Assembly (NCBI GenBank): GCA_964497185.1 | Contig: CAZCBX010000011.1 | Location: 1-64,000, forward strand | DNA length: 64,000 nt | Direction of reading: 5' to 3' | Origin: CAZCBX01 sp964497185 | Lineage (GTDB): Bacteria > Bdellovibrionota_G > JALEGL01 > JAGRMV01 | Position numbers and translations under genes: made by a program | Notes under the pieces: generated by a model | The model's database searches: none | Told to the model about the DNA's origin: nothing | What the model saw: the letters and a program-made list of their open reading frames with translations, nothing else | Shown here: positions 53,866-63,004 of the stretch, piece by piece | Numbering within the stretch: the stretch's first letter is position 1 | Layout: each line of letters starts with the position of its first letter

Positions 53866-55029
53866 ATGAAACGCAATGTTGCAGTGGTGATTCCTGCGTA
53901 CAGAGAGCATGCAGTGATTGAAAAAACCTTGGCTTCGCTGGAGGCCAGCTATGCCACTGTGGCGGACCATGTTTCTCAACCCACCGTGATTGTGGTGGTC
54001 AACAATCCCAAACAAGTTTCCACTCAGTTTGTTCAAGACAATCAAAAAATGCTTCGGCTTTTAGAAGATTGGGCCACACGCAGCCCCATGAACTTGATTG
54101 CGCTTGATTACACCGATCCTGGCTTGGATAAAGGTGTGGGAGAGGCGCGAAAAATTGGCATGGACTATGCCGTGGCCAAACACCTTCCATTTGATGATGA
54201 TGTGGTGGTGAGTTTGGATGCGGATTGTGAAGTGGATTTACGCTATTTCCAAACGTTGTTCACTCGACCGTTAAAAGAGGCTGTTGGTTTTACATTAGGT
54301 TTCGCCCATCCAACCCAGAAAACGAACACCGTGCTCTATGAGTTGTACTTGCGGTACATGAAGCAAGGGTTAGCCCATGCGGGTAGCGCATTTGCTTTTA
54401 CAGCCATTGGCTCTTGTTTGGGCGCCAGTCGACTGGGGTATCAAAAGTCGGGTGGCATGGTTGCCAAAACCGCCACGGAGGATTTTCATTTTTTAAATCG
54501 ATTGCGAAAAGTGGGACCCTTATCTCAGTGGCAGGACACCATTGTACATCCTTCCGATCGCAATTCAGCCAGAGCGCCGCTGGGAACGGGTGTGTTTTTA
54601 GCGCAAGCTGGCAAAGACTTACACTCTGCGCTTCAACAATTGGTGATTGCCAGCCCCTTGGCTTTTGAACGATTGGGGCGCGTGGAACAAGCCATAGTGG
54701 ATTTTGCCCATCAGGATTCGCTTCTGGAATCGCTTAAGAATGCCGGAGAGCAGGACAGTTATGCGCATCTTCAAGCAAGGGGCATTGTTGATAAGCTTTA
54801 CGCCATCAAAGAAAACTGTGCTTCACGTGCCATGTTCCGTCGCCGCCGTGTAGAAGTGTGGGATGGACTGGAAACCTTTCGTTTGTTGCGTTGGATGATG
54901 CAGCCTTCACCCCCCGTGCGCCCGCAGCAGCTTATTCAATGGGCTCAAGCGTTAGCAAATATGGATCACGATCAACCGCTGGATCTTCTTCAAGCCTATC
55001 GGCAGTTGGATCAAACCCTGTTGGCTTGA
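53866..55029 (+). CDS. Family 2-type glycosyltransferase
   Basis: 387 residues from the ATG at 53866, preceded by GAGATC. N-terminal NVAVVIPAYREHAVIEKTL, a donor-binding VVSLDADCEVD (DxD) and LGASRLGYQKSGGM...TEDFHF are GT2 features. The C-terminal quarter is helical and Arg-rich. It lacks a membrane anchor. The likely product (lipid or envelope sugar) is unknown. Its end overlaps the end of trmB on the other strand by 19 bases. Confidence 0.82.
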   Translation: MKRNVAVVIPAYREHAVIEKTLASLEASYATVADHVSQPTVIVVVNNPKQVSTQFVQDNQKMLRLLEDWATRSPMNLIALDYTDPGLDKGVGEARKIGMDYAVAKHLPFDDDVVVSLDADCEVDLRYFQTLFTRPLKEAVGFTLGFAHPTQKTNTVLYELYLRYMKQGLAHAGSAFAFTAIGSCLGASRLGYQKSGGMVAKTATEDFHFLNRLRKVGPLSQWQDTIVHPSDRNSARAPLGTGVFLAQAGKDLHSALQQLVIASPLAFERLGRVEQAIVDFAHQDSLLESLKNAGEQDSYAHLQARGIVDKLYAIKENCASRAMFRRRRVEVWDGLETFRLLRWMMQPSPPVRPQQLIQWAQALANMDHDQPLDLLQAYRQLDQTLLA

Positions 55030-55622
55030 AAAAAATAAATGGGGCGCCCTTCTCGTTCGTACTTGATCTGATAGTTGGTCTTATGTGGATAGTCTTGTTT
55101 GGGAACCACGGTAAAAAGCTTGTTTTCCAAAGGCGCAAACTCTTTCATCGCAAATTCAAAATAATCTTGATGGTCTGTGGTGATGTGAAGCTCTCCGCCC
55201 TTTTTTAACTTTTGATGAAAAAGCTCTACATATGTTTTTTGCAAAATGCGGTGCTTATGATGTTTGCGTTTGGGCCATGGGTCGGGAAAAGTAACATGAA
55301 TTTCATCGATGCTTTGATCTGGGAACAAAGCCGTTAAGTGATCTTGAGCCATGCCGCAAAGCAATTTGACATGGTCCATGCCTTCTTTGGGCAATCGGTC
55401 CGCATTGTGTTTGGTCCATTTCATAAAGCGTTCAATGGCAATAAAATTTTTATGGGGTTCGGCCTGTGCATAACTGCGAATAAAGTGACCTTTGCCCGCG
55501 CCAATTTCAATAACAAGGGGCGCATCTCGGCCAAAGACCTCTTGCCATAAAGTGGGCTGCGGTAAATCTTCGGGACGTAAAATGCTTTTGGAAAGGTTAT
55601 GGGGTGTGTGTATCTTGCGCAT
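55011..55622 (-). CDS. trmB: tRNA (guanine-N7-)-methyltransferase
   Basis: 203 residues, family length. SAM motif LVIEIGAGKGHFIRSYA and the substrate motif IDEIHVTFPDPWPKRKHHKHR, characteristic of TrmB, which methylates G46 of tRNA. The first 26 bases overlap the upstream TPR-like gene. C-terminal KYEREGRPIYF is conserved. Confidence 0.96.
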   Translation of the reverse strand: MRKIHTPHNLSKSILRPEDLPQPTLWQEVFGRDAPLVIEIGAGKGHFIRSYAQAEPHKNFIAIERFMKWTKHNADRLPKEGMDHVKLLCGMAQDHLTALFPDQSIDEIHVTFPDPWPKRKHHKHRILQKTYVELFHQKLKKGGELHITTDHQDYFEFAMKEFAPLENKLFTVVPKQDYPHKTNYQIKYEREGRPIYFFQANRV

Positions 55623-55941
55623 GAGAAATTTGCTGAGCGAAACGGTCTTTTCCCAGTGCTTTGGCCTGGGTTAAACACGTTTGCGTGGCTGATGCTTGTT
55701 GTGCAGGCTCCATGGCACTCAGGCATTGTTTTAAGGTAAAATAATCACCGGCTTGAGCCGCTTCTTGACCAATTTTTGACAGGCCCAACGTGTGGCCCGC
55801 GTGGGTAAAATATTCAATGGCATCTTGAATATAGCCCTGCTCGATGCAAGCTTGACCATACGCAATGAGTTTCTCGCTCGAGACATTGCTTTTGGGGTGA
55901 TAAAGGATGTCCTGCTTTTGTTTCCAGGTGGGTATTTTCAT
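55597..55941 (-). CDS. Small helical repeat (TPR-like) protein
   Basis: 114 residues. The segments IAYGQACIEQGYIQDAIEYF, HAGHTLGLSKIGQEAAQAGD and FTLKQCLSAMEPAQQ have TPR-like spacing, so a short helical repeat is likely. No signal peptide. It lies between the S41 peptidase gene and trmB and overlaps trmB by 26 bases, so translation of trmB may be coupled. Confidence 0.65.
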   Translation of the reverse strand: MKIPTWKQKQDILYHPKSNVSSEKLIAYGQACIEQGYIQDAIEYFTHAGHTLGLSKIGQEAAQAGDYFTLKQCLSAMEPAQQASATQTCLTQAKALGKDRFAQQISHAQDTHTP

Positions 55942-55998
55942 GATGCCTTTCTATGAGCGCACGCTTGGTTTGTCAAATCAATCAATGGTTTGGATCCA

Positions 55999-57477
55999 TT
56001 AGGGCAACCAGCTGCTTTGATAATCACGCATGGTTTGCAACACTTGATTGATTTGCTGGTGATAACACGAACGAAATTGCGTGGATGCGCAATCGGCTGT
56101 TTGGGCTTGTCCCAACGAAAGTTGATCGACCAAGTCGGTTTGTCGGGGCAAAGGCTCTTTTTTTAGCTCTAGGGCCATGGGCGCTTGTTTTTCGTAAAGA
56201 ATGCCTTGGTAGGTGGCAATGGCTTTTTGCCATGATGGGTCTTCCCACGCCCAGTCTGGCTCAATGCCATGATATTGATGGGTGTGAATTTGATCATAGG
56301 TTAACGCGTGTTCTGTCACCTTGATTGCACCTCCGTAACCATGATCAGGAGAAACGGCGTACACACTTTGCGCGGTGGCTTTTCCAAACGTTGGACTGCC
56401 AACGATCAAACCGCGCTGACGGTTTTGCATTTGACCCGCAAAAATTTCTGCCAAACTGGCTGTATGCGAATCCACCAAAACAATGACGGGTGAATCCGTC
56501 TGTGCTGGATTGGCTACCCTGTGCTTGACGACTTTTTGTTTGCGTAAGTGTATTTCTTCATAAGTAGAGCCCGCATCGAGAAAAAAGTCCGCAATCGGTT
56601 GGAGTTCAGACAAAAAACCGCCCGGATTGCCTCTGAGGTCCAGTACGTAGCCCTCAACCTGTTCACGGTATTGATGAAGCGCTGCGAGGGTTTGTTGGCC
56701 TACACCTCGGCCAAAATGATCCAAACGGAGCCAAAGCCACTGTGTTTGTTGTGGGTCAGCGGGAAGCAGTTTGACTTGCACCATTGAAAATTCAGCCTCT
56801 ACGAAGGGCGCAAAAACATCTTGGCCTCGATCTGTCTGCATATACAGACCTTCAGGGGCCTGAAAAAACAGTTTTTGAATGTTTTTAAAGTCAAGTCCTA
56901 CAATGGGCTGGCTATCAATGGCAACCATGGTATCGCCAGGTGCCAGGACGCCCTGAATTTGCGCTTTTGGGTCTATAAAATCCACGGTCCATGCAAAGTC
57001 GGTGGTTTCTTCCCGAATGGCGCGATGGCGATAGAAAAAATCAATGCCCGTGGATTTTTTTTGGTTGTAACTTCTCTTTTCGTATTGAGTAAATTCTTCT
57101 GGAGTGAGGTAATTGCTATGCGGATCCAGCAATTGGTAAAATGCTTTGACCTGGGTCATGTACCACTGTTTTTCATTTTGGTTTTCAGATTGAGAGTGAG
57201 TATATATGTCTTGAAGCTGCTGACATACTGTATCGCTGGAGTCCACCGACGTTTCATGCTGCGTGGCCAAGCTGGATGCCAATCGGTCGTGCACATGCTG
57301 AAAATCGTCAGGGCCCCACACCACATGCCGATCCAGCGCAAAATCGGCTGCGGCTTGGTAAAAATCACAGGGATGATCAAAGTTTTGGTTTAAAACATGG
57401 TCCTGCCCACCGCGCTGACAAGCGCCCACGCCTAAGAGCAGTCCGCATAAAATCAGGCGATGAAAGCAACGTGTCAT
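55999..57477 (-). CDS. S41-family C-terminal processing peptidase, lipoprotein
   Basis: 492 residues. A lipobox GVGAC (Cys20) makes it a lipoprotein in the periplasm. A PDZ-like domain (about 140-225, DFIDPKAQIQGVLAPGDTMV) precedes the peptidase core with the nucleophile Ser341 in DSHTASLAEIF and the general base Lys366 in SPTFGKATAQ. The DLRGNPGGFL segment is the usual S41 feature. Such enzymes trim C-termini of envelope proteins. It overlaps the CCA-type gene by four bases. Confidence 0.93.
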   Translation of the reverse strand: MTRCFHRLILCGLLLGVGACQRGGQDHVLNQNFDHPCDFYQAAADFALDRHVVWGPDDFQHVHDRLASSLATQHETSVDSSDTVCQQLQDIYTHSQSENQNEKQWYMTQVKAFYQLLDPHSNYLTPEEFTQYEKRSYNQKKSTGIDFFYRHRAIREETTDFAWTVDFIDPKAQIQGVLAPGDTMVAIDSQPIVGLDFKNIQKLFFQAPEGLYMQTDRGQDVFAPFVEAEFSMVQVKLLPADPQQTQWLWLRLDHFGRGVGQQTLAALHQYREQVEGYVLDLRGNPGGFLSELQPIADFFLDAGSTYEEIHLRKQKVVKHRVANPAQTDSPVIVLVDSHTASLAEIFAGQMQNRQRGLIVGSPTFGKATAQSVYAVSPDHGYGGAIKVTEHALTYDQIHTHQYHGIEPDWAWEDPSWQKAIATYQGILYEKQAPMALELKKEPLPRQTDLVDQLSLGQAQTADCASTQFRSCYHQQINQVLQTMRDYQSSWLP

Positions 57478-58655
57478 AATGATGCGTTATACCAATTTTG
57501 GATGAGAGTTTCAACGCTCTTGCCCGCTAATTGATCGGGTCGCTCTACGTAATATTCTTTCAGTGCTTGCAACATTTCTCCCACCCTTTTGCTGGGTTCA
57601 AGCTTGAGCACCTTCATCAATGCTTGGCCATTGACAGGAAACTGCTGAAATAGCTCAAAATGCCCCTGACGCTCAAATGTTCGAAGCCATGTGGCAATTT
57701 TCGCACAATCCATCACTTCAAGAGAGCTTGCTAAATGCTGAATATTTAAACGTTTAGCCCATGCAAGCCACCATAACTTCTGCTTTGCTGCGAGGGGTTC
57801 AAGCCGCAACTGTTCGAGCTGTTTGAGGGTCTTGCTTTGTTGTTTTGACAGGCCCCATGCATTGAGTTGATCGACCTGTAGGTTTTTATGCAGATCCATG
57901 AGGTACCACATGCGTAAAATTAAACTGGGTGCCACCCGATCAAAACCCACATCCGATTGAATGTTGGATGTTAAGATGCTGGAAAATAAGCCCACTCGCT
58001 GCATGCTTTGAAGACTTTGAAGTGCGTGCGGCGCCAACAGCAAAGCATGCATTTCTTGCATGATTCTTTCCACTGGCAAATGATGCAACAAATCTCTGCT
58101 GTCGGTCATGGCTCTTTCCAACTCTTGGTCCAGCGTAAAATCGTACTGAGCCATGAAACGATAGGCACGCAGTATTCTCAGCGCATCTTCCTCCATTCGG
58201 TCAAAAGCATTGCCCACACTTTTTAACTTTTTGTCCAAAATGTCTTGTCGGCCATGGAATGGATCCTTCCATTGCCCTGTTTCAATTCGATAGGCCATGG
58301 CATTGACTGTGAAGTCTCTTCGTTGAAGGTCTTCTTCGATCGATTTTGTAAACGTAACTTGGTGCGGTCGACGATGATCCCTGTACAGCGCTTCAACCCG
58401 TAGCGTGGTCACTTGCACCATCCCTGCTTCGGTCGGTAAACCCATCGCACCAAAAGCTCGACCAATGTCGATGGCATGGGGCCAGATTTCAAGAATTTGC
58501 TCTGGTGTGGCTTGGGTGGCCAAATCCCAATCGCCAATGGGCACTTTTAATAAGTGATTGCGCAAAGCCCCACCCACAATCCAGGTTGAATGTCCTGCCT
58601 TTTCCAGCATGGAGGCGATTTTTTCAATGGCCCGTGGCGGCTTAAAAGAGTTCAT
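57474..58655 (-). CDS. CCA-adding enzyme / poly(A) polymerase-type tRNA nucleotidyltransferase
   Basis: 393 residues from the ATG at 58655. Class II nucleotidyltransferase motifs: WIVGGALRNHLL and IGDWDLAT (metal Asp pair), RRDFTVNAMAYRI, DPFHGRQDIL, and DALRILRAYRFMAQYDF. It could add the tRNA CCA end or poly(A) tails. Which of the two is not decided by motif, though the family also includes genes called CCA transferase. It overlaps the ChaN-like gene by 14 bases and the S41 gene by four. Confidence 0.88.
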   Translation of the reverse strand: MNSFKPPRAIEKIASMLEKAGHSTWIVGGALRNHLLKVPIGDWDLATQATPEQILEIWPHAIDIGRAFGAMGLPTEAGMVQVTTLRVEALYRDHRRPHQVTFTKSIEEDLQRRDFTVNAMAYRIETGQWKDPFHGRQDILDKKLKSVGNAFDRMEEDALRILRAYRFMAQYDFTLDQELERAMTDSRDLLHHLPVERIMQEMHALLLAPHALQSLQSMQRVGLFSSILTSNIQSDVGFDRVAPSLILRMWYLMDLHKNLQVDQLNAWGLSKQQSKTLKQLEQLRLEPLAAKQKLWWLAWAKRLNIQHLASSLEVMDCAKIATWLRTFERQGHFELFQQFPVNGQALMKVLKLEPSKRVGEMLQALKEYYVERPDQLAGKSVETLIQNWYNASL

Positions 58656-60348
58656 CTTTGCTTTTCTGGGAAGACATGCGCTTTTTATTGAGCATCTGGG
58701 CCAAAAGCCAAAAGGTATCTTGTGCTTGATCTTCCCGCGATAATGAAGCAAACAACTCAGCAATGTCTAGCTGAGCCACGCGTTCGTCTTGCACCAGTGT
58801 ATAAAGATAATCACCCATCAGACGTCCAATGCCTTGAGCGGTTAAGAAAAAGGGTTCATGATCTTGGTGATATACGCCTCGCAGCGATCCGGCATCCATC
58901 TCATCGTGAAGATAAGCGCGTACATGGCTTTGATGTTGAAGAATTTTTTGCGCGACTTTTTTATGCAGTTTTTGCGTAGGCGACAGTCTTTTTCGATACC
59001 ATTCTTGCAGACAACGCTGCCAATCACGCAAATGATTTGTTTTACGTTTGGGATTGATGATTTTCGAACCAAAAAAACCAATCATCTCAATGAGCACCAA
59101 TCGGTAAAAACGTTCTTTGGGCGTAAAGGACGCATGATAAATGCAAAAGTGGTTGGTTAAGCAGTAGGCCACCCATTGCGAGGCTTTTTCAGCCATTCGG
59201 TTGGGGGATCCATCCTGAAGATAAATGGTACGCTGATGCGGCAGAAACAAACAACGATTGTGAACCATTTCAACCTGAAGCATGTTGGGTGCGGAACTAT
59301 CCACGCGCTTCATCGCCTGCGCAATGATGCTTTCAATGTTTTGCGCATGATCCACGTCCATCGATGAAAAAACGCGAAAATCATCCAAGTCTTTTGCCTG
59401 AACGTTTAAAAATTGCGCGATTTGCTGAGCGTACTCATACACCGTATGAAAATAATCGGGTGCATAATGAAGATCCCACTGCTGACCCTCATCCATTTCA
59501 TCCAGCAAGGTAATGTGTTCCTCCACCCAAGACTGATAGCTTTGCCATTTAATCCAGGGGGTCGAACTGAGCACGCAAAATTGACTGTCATTTACCTCAA
59601 CCACATCAGCCTCCACAGAAGTGTGATGATCGGCCAACTGCCAATAAATCGCATCACTGTTTTGAAAAACAGTGGTGGTGGGTGGCGCTTGCATTTTCTT
59701 TTTCTTAAACTGCTGTGCGACATATCTGGGAATGTGCTTGGATGCCAAGTGCAAATCACCGTAAAGACAGAAGATGGGCGTATGAGGGTCTTTTTTTAGG
59801 CTTTTGACCATGATCTTGGCAGCGGCTTTATCGCGGTACGCAAACGTTTGGTATCCCGCATCCGACGTATTTAGACCCAGTATGGATAATTGATATTGCT
59901 TGGCACATTCAAACAAAGGACGATAATTTTCCCAAGGAAACCCCCAAGTTTTTTCATACACCATGCAATCCAAAAAATCCTCTTCATTGATTCTTCCTTG
60001 CACATAATCATTGGCCCAATGTTGCATCGAGTTTGGAATCATTTCGAGGCCCAACTTTACTTTTTTGTTATTTTCACACAAAAAACGGATGATTTTTACA
60101 GCTGTATATTGCGCGCGAGATAACGTGTGGAAATCGCCACAATAAATAATGGACGACTCCAAACATTGACTCAGAAGAATGTTTTTGGAGGATATTTTTT
60201 TGTAGGAGCTGACCTCTTCCAGATAAGTATTTCGATAGGTTCTCATTGCGCGCTCTTCATATCTGCGCTGGTCCAGTATTTCCTGCTGCAAGCGGAGAAA
60301 GGTTTGCTTTTGCAAACGAAGTAAGTGGTGACGAAGTGATGTGGTCAT
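58642..60348 (-). CDS. ChaN-like (haem-binding uptake/Tiki superfamily) protein
   Basis: 568 residues. The N-terminal 230 residues resemble ChaN: SIIYCGDFHTLSRAQY, GLEMIPNSMQHW, and CLYGDLHLASKHIPR, with conserved Asp/His/Glu typical of the Tiki-type metal site. ChaN is normally a short lipoprotein, but this has no signal peptide and a further 330-residue helical C-terminal part of unknown type, so it is a larger cytosolic form. First gene of the unit with the CCA-type enzyme and S41 peptidase. Confidence 0.7.
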   Translation of the reverse strand: MTTSLRHHLLRLQKQTFLRLQQEILDQRRYEERAMRTYRNTYLEEVSSYKKISSKNILLSQCLESSIIYCGDFHTLSRAQYTAVKIIRFLCENNKKVKLGLEMIPNSMQHWANDYVQGRINEEDFLDCMVYEKTWGFPWENYRPLFECAKQYQLSILGLNTSDAGYQTFAYRDKAAAKIMVKSLKKDPHTPIFCLYGDLHLASKHIPRYVAQQFKKKKMQAPPTTTVFQNSDAIYWQLADHHTSVEADVVEVNDSQFCVLSSTPWIKWQSYQSWVEEHITLLDEMDEGQQWDLHYAPDYFHTVYEYAQQIAQFLNVQAKDLDDFRVFSSMDVDHAQNIESIIAQAMKRVDSSAPNMLQVEMVHNRCLFLPHQRTIYLQDGSPNRMAEKASQWVAYCLTNHFCIYHASFTPKERFYRLVLIEMIGFFGSKIINPKRKTNHLRDWQRCLQEWYRKRLSPTQKLHKKVAQKILQHQSHVRAYLHDEMDAGSLRGVYHQDHEPFFLTAQGIGRLMGDYLYTLVQDERVAQLDIAELFASLSREDQAQDTFWLLAQMLNKKRMSSQKSKDELF

Positions 60349-60536
60349 GGTGCAAAATAATTCTCTATGATTTTGCCATGAAAGTAAAAGAATCTGTTGT
60401 TTGAAAAAAAGTTGTCAATCTTTTTTCAAATTTGATGGTTAAATTTTTGCAAAAATTTGTATTTATTCATTTTTTTTCTTATAATTTTTATGTGGCAGGT
60501 AAAACTGTCATTGTTAAATTTAACACAGGAGAAAAA

Positions 60537-60944
60537 ATGCCAGTAAAACGTAAAACAACAAAGCGCAAGACAGCTGCTAAAAAGAAGACTGCCAAGCGTA
60601 AAACAACCAAGCGTAAAACCGCTGCTAAGAAAAAAACAGCGAAACGCAAAACCACCAAGAAAAAAGCAACAAAGCGTAAAACCGCTAAGAAAAAAACCAC
60701 CAAGCGCAAAGCAGCCAAGAAAAAAACAGCTGCCAAACGCAAAACCACCAAAAAGAAAGCCACCAAACGCAAAACGGCCAAGAAAAAAACCGCTAAGCGT
60801 AAACCGGCCAAACGTAAAACTACCAAAAAGAAGGCCGTTAAGAAAAAAACTGCTAAGCGTAAACCAGCTAAGAAAAAAACAGCTGCCAAACGCAAAACCA
60901 CCAAAAAGAAAACTGCAAAAAGAAAAACTACGCGCAAGCGCTAA
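60537..60944 (+). CDS. Histone H1-like lysine-rich DNA-binding protein
   Basis: 135 residues made almost only of Lys, Arg, Thr and Ala in repeats of the form KRKTTKRKTAAKKKTAKRKT, with KKKTAAKRKT and KRKPAKRKT variants. It is like the tails of eukaryotic H1 and bacterial Hc1/AlgP-type proteins, which compact or bend DNA. There is no folded domain. AGGAG precedes the ATG at 60537. The frame on the opposite strand is a shadow made of the complement repeats. A terminator follows at 60995. Confidence 0.85.
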   Translation: MPVKRKTTKRKTAAKKKTAKRKTTKRKTAAKKKTAKRKTTKKKATKRKTAKKKTTKRKAAKKKTAAKRKTTKKKATKRKTAKKKTAKRKPAKRKTTKKKAVKKKTAKRKPAKKKTAAKRKTTKKKTAKRKTTRKR

Positions 60945-60994
60945 CTTTCTTTACGTGACTCGCCCTTTTTGCAGGTCACACAAAGTTTTCATTG

Positions 60995-61025
60995 AAAAAG
61001 CACTCTTTCGGGAGTGCTTTTTTTT
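60995..61025 (+). terminator. Rho-independent terminator of the H1-like gene
   Basis: AAAAAGCACTC paired with GAGTGCTTTTT around a TTTCGG loop, followed by TTTG on the plus strand, 51 bases after the stop codon. Strong stem and T-tract. Confidence 0.88.
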
Positions 61026-61029
61026 GTCT

Positions 61030-61490
61030 TTTTTTTGGTTTCTTTGCTTGTATGAAGATTCGGAGGCGAGGTGCACGCCCCGGGGAAACGTTTCGCGAAC
61101 TCGCGGACGTCCTTAGTTTTAAAGTACACTACGATTTCATTGAAAAGTCTTTCTTCGTTTCGGCAGATTGAGTTGCTCAGACAGCGCTACACGTTGTCCC
61201 CGGAGCGACACCTGCGCCCTGTTTACCAAGACGTGCTGAGGTTATGGGTTAGAATATAGACAAACGCCTAAGGCGTTTGACTGATTACCCTACCCCCACC
61301 CGTCTCAATTGACAGGGGAGCTTTGGGCTTGCCCCAGAAAAGCGGAATGTGTCTGACAAACGGGATACCCTGGCCGAAGAAAACTCCTTCAACCAACTCA
61401 AAATACCTTCGACAGGAAGGCACGCCATGGAGTTCGTGGAGCTTTTCTGGGGCAAGCCCAAAGTCCCACAGATCTATATTTAAAACCAAA
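61030..61490. other. Composite palindromic element (copy at 61 kb)
   Basis: Two long hairpins in opposite orientation flank a short hairpin, in a convergent gap without genes (60945-61507). Left hairpin arms are 61065-61091 and 61191-61218 (around CCCCGGGG, imperfect). The short hairpin CAAACGCC-TAA-GGCGTTTG is at 61260-61278, preceded by TAGAAT. Right hairpin arms, 23 bases with one mismatch, are 61320-61342 and 61442-61464. The right loop has TGTGTCTGA and GAGTTCGTGGA, also found at 46 kb although the stems differ in sequence. Confidence 0.65.
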
Positions 61491-61507
61491 AAACCCGAAA
61501 AAGAAAA

Positions 61508-63004
61508 TCAAGGAAAAATAGTCCCCAGAGACAACCTCACAAACACTTGTACTGGCTTCCAGTAAACGCCAAACACGATGACAGGTACAACCAAAAACAT
61601 GGTAAATATGCGGGAGGCCCAAGCGTATCTTGGGATGGTTGGGTCGTTGCCTTCTTTTAGAAACATCCATTTGATGATTTTTACGTAGTAGTACAAGGCA
61701 ATGGCCGTATTGACGGCTGCCAATAGTGCCCATACGTAGTGTTGGCTTTGAATTAGGCTCGAAAATATATAAAATTTGGATATAAAGCCTGAAAATGGGG
61801 GCAGACCAGTCAGAGAGAAAAGAAAGATGGTCATAAAAACGGCCATGCGTAAATTTTGATTGCCAAAGCCCCGGAAAGAATCGATGTGGTCGTTGCCGGT
61901 GTCCAAAATGCGCAAATGGATGATGTAAAAGGCACCCAAATTCATAAAAACATAGTGAACCAAATAAAAAATAGAGGCTTCAAAACCCTTGGGCGTAAAG
62001 CTGGCAATGCCCAATAAAATAAAACCTGCATGAGCAATGGATGAGTAAGCCATCAACCGTTTGAGGCTTTTTTGGCGAAGCGCGCCGACGTTGCCAATAA
62101 ACATGGTCATGATGGCAAAGAAGCCCAATACTTGTTGCAATTCGATGGCGGCCACCAGGTCTTGCCAACCGGTGTGGGCCAAAAGCGTTTCATGGATAAA
62201 GCGGATCATCATTAGAAACCCCGCGGCCTTGGGGCCCACAGATAGAAATGCGGAAATCGGAATGGGCGCACCTTGATACACATCAGGACACCACATTTGC
62301 GTGGGAAAGGTGGCCATTTTAAAACCAAAGCCCATAAAGATGGCCAAGAAAGAAAAGAACACCACCACACGATGTTGGGGCGTATATCCCTGGGCCAAAA
62401 AGTTGCCAATTTGATGCAAATCGCTGCTGCCTGCCAGCCCAAATAAAAAAGAGAAGCCGTAAATCATTAGCCCAGAGGCCACCGCGCCGTACAAAATGTA
62501 TTTTAATCCTGCTTCCGATGAGTAAGCATCATTGTCTTTGGAACTCACCAGCAAGTAAGACAAAATCGATACCATTTCCACAGCCAAAAACATCATGAGA
62601 ATGTCTTTGCTGATCATCATAAAAATTAAACCGATGGTCAGCACGAGTAAAAAAGCCAAAGCTTCGATAAAACGCTTGGGGTTGGCAAATGTTTTGGAGA
62701 TATGAATAAAAAATATGCACAAGATGGCGATGACTTGAAAGAAAACATGGCCGTAATAGGACAAGCTATCCCACACGGTTAACCCGTTGAAGAGCTCCTT
62801 TCTGCCCCCTTGCATCACATGTTCAACATGCACCGTGGCTTTCATGGACAAAAGCAACACAATCACGGTAAAGCCAATCAGAAATGTTCGATTGGTCACC
62901 CGAAACATGGAAAAAAACAGCAAAGACAATGCGCCCAGCGTTAATACAATTTGAGGCAATAAAAACAATAAACTTTCTTGATTGGTTAGTGCAGCAAAGG
63001 TCAT
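61508..63004 (-). CDS. nuoN: NADH-quinone oxidoreductase subunit N
   Basis: 498 residues, about 14 membrane helices. Antiporter-like proton-pumping subunit of complex I. Conserved parts are LLVSSKDNDAYSSEAGLKYIL (with the channel Lys), GFGFKMATFPTQMWCPDVYQGAP and SLTGLPPFSGFISKFYIF. The ATG overlaps the nuoM stop (ATGA). It is the last gene of the nuo cluster here, next to a composite palindromic region. Confidence 0.96.
   Translation of the reverse strand: MTFAALTNQESLLFLLPQIVLTLGALSLLFFSMFRVTNRTFLIGFTVIVLLLSMKATVHVEHVMQGGRKELFNGLTVWDSLSYYGHVFFQVIAILCIFFIHISKTFANPKRFIEALAFLLVLTIGLIFMMISKDILMMFLAVEMVSILSYLLVSSKDNDAYSSEAGLKYILYGAVASGLMIYGFSFLFGLAGSSDLHQIGNFLAQGYTPQHRVVVFFSFLAIFMGFGFKMATFPTQMWCPDVYQGAPIPISAFLSVGPKAAGFLMMIRFIHETLLAHTGWQDLVAAIELQQVLGFFAIMTMFIGNVGALRQKSLKRLMAYSSIAHAGFILLGIASFTPKGFEASIFYLVHYVFMNLGAFYIIHLRILDTGNDHIDSFRGFGNQNLRMAVFMTIFLFSLTGLPPFSGFISKFYIFSSLIQSQHYVWALLAAVNTAIALYYYVKIIKWMFLKEGNDPTIPRYAWASRIFTMFLVVPVIVFGVYWKPVQVFVRLSLGTIFP

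Noticed and set aside
60488..60937. 149-codon minus-strand frame opposite the H1-like gene
   Set aside because: It is the complement of the KRKT repeats (giving FFLAV-type repeats) and has no independent start signal.
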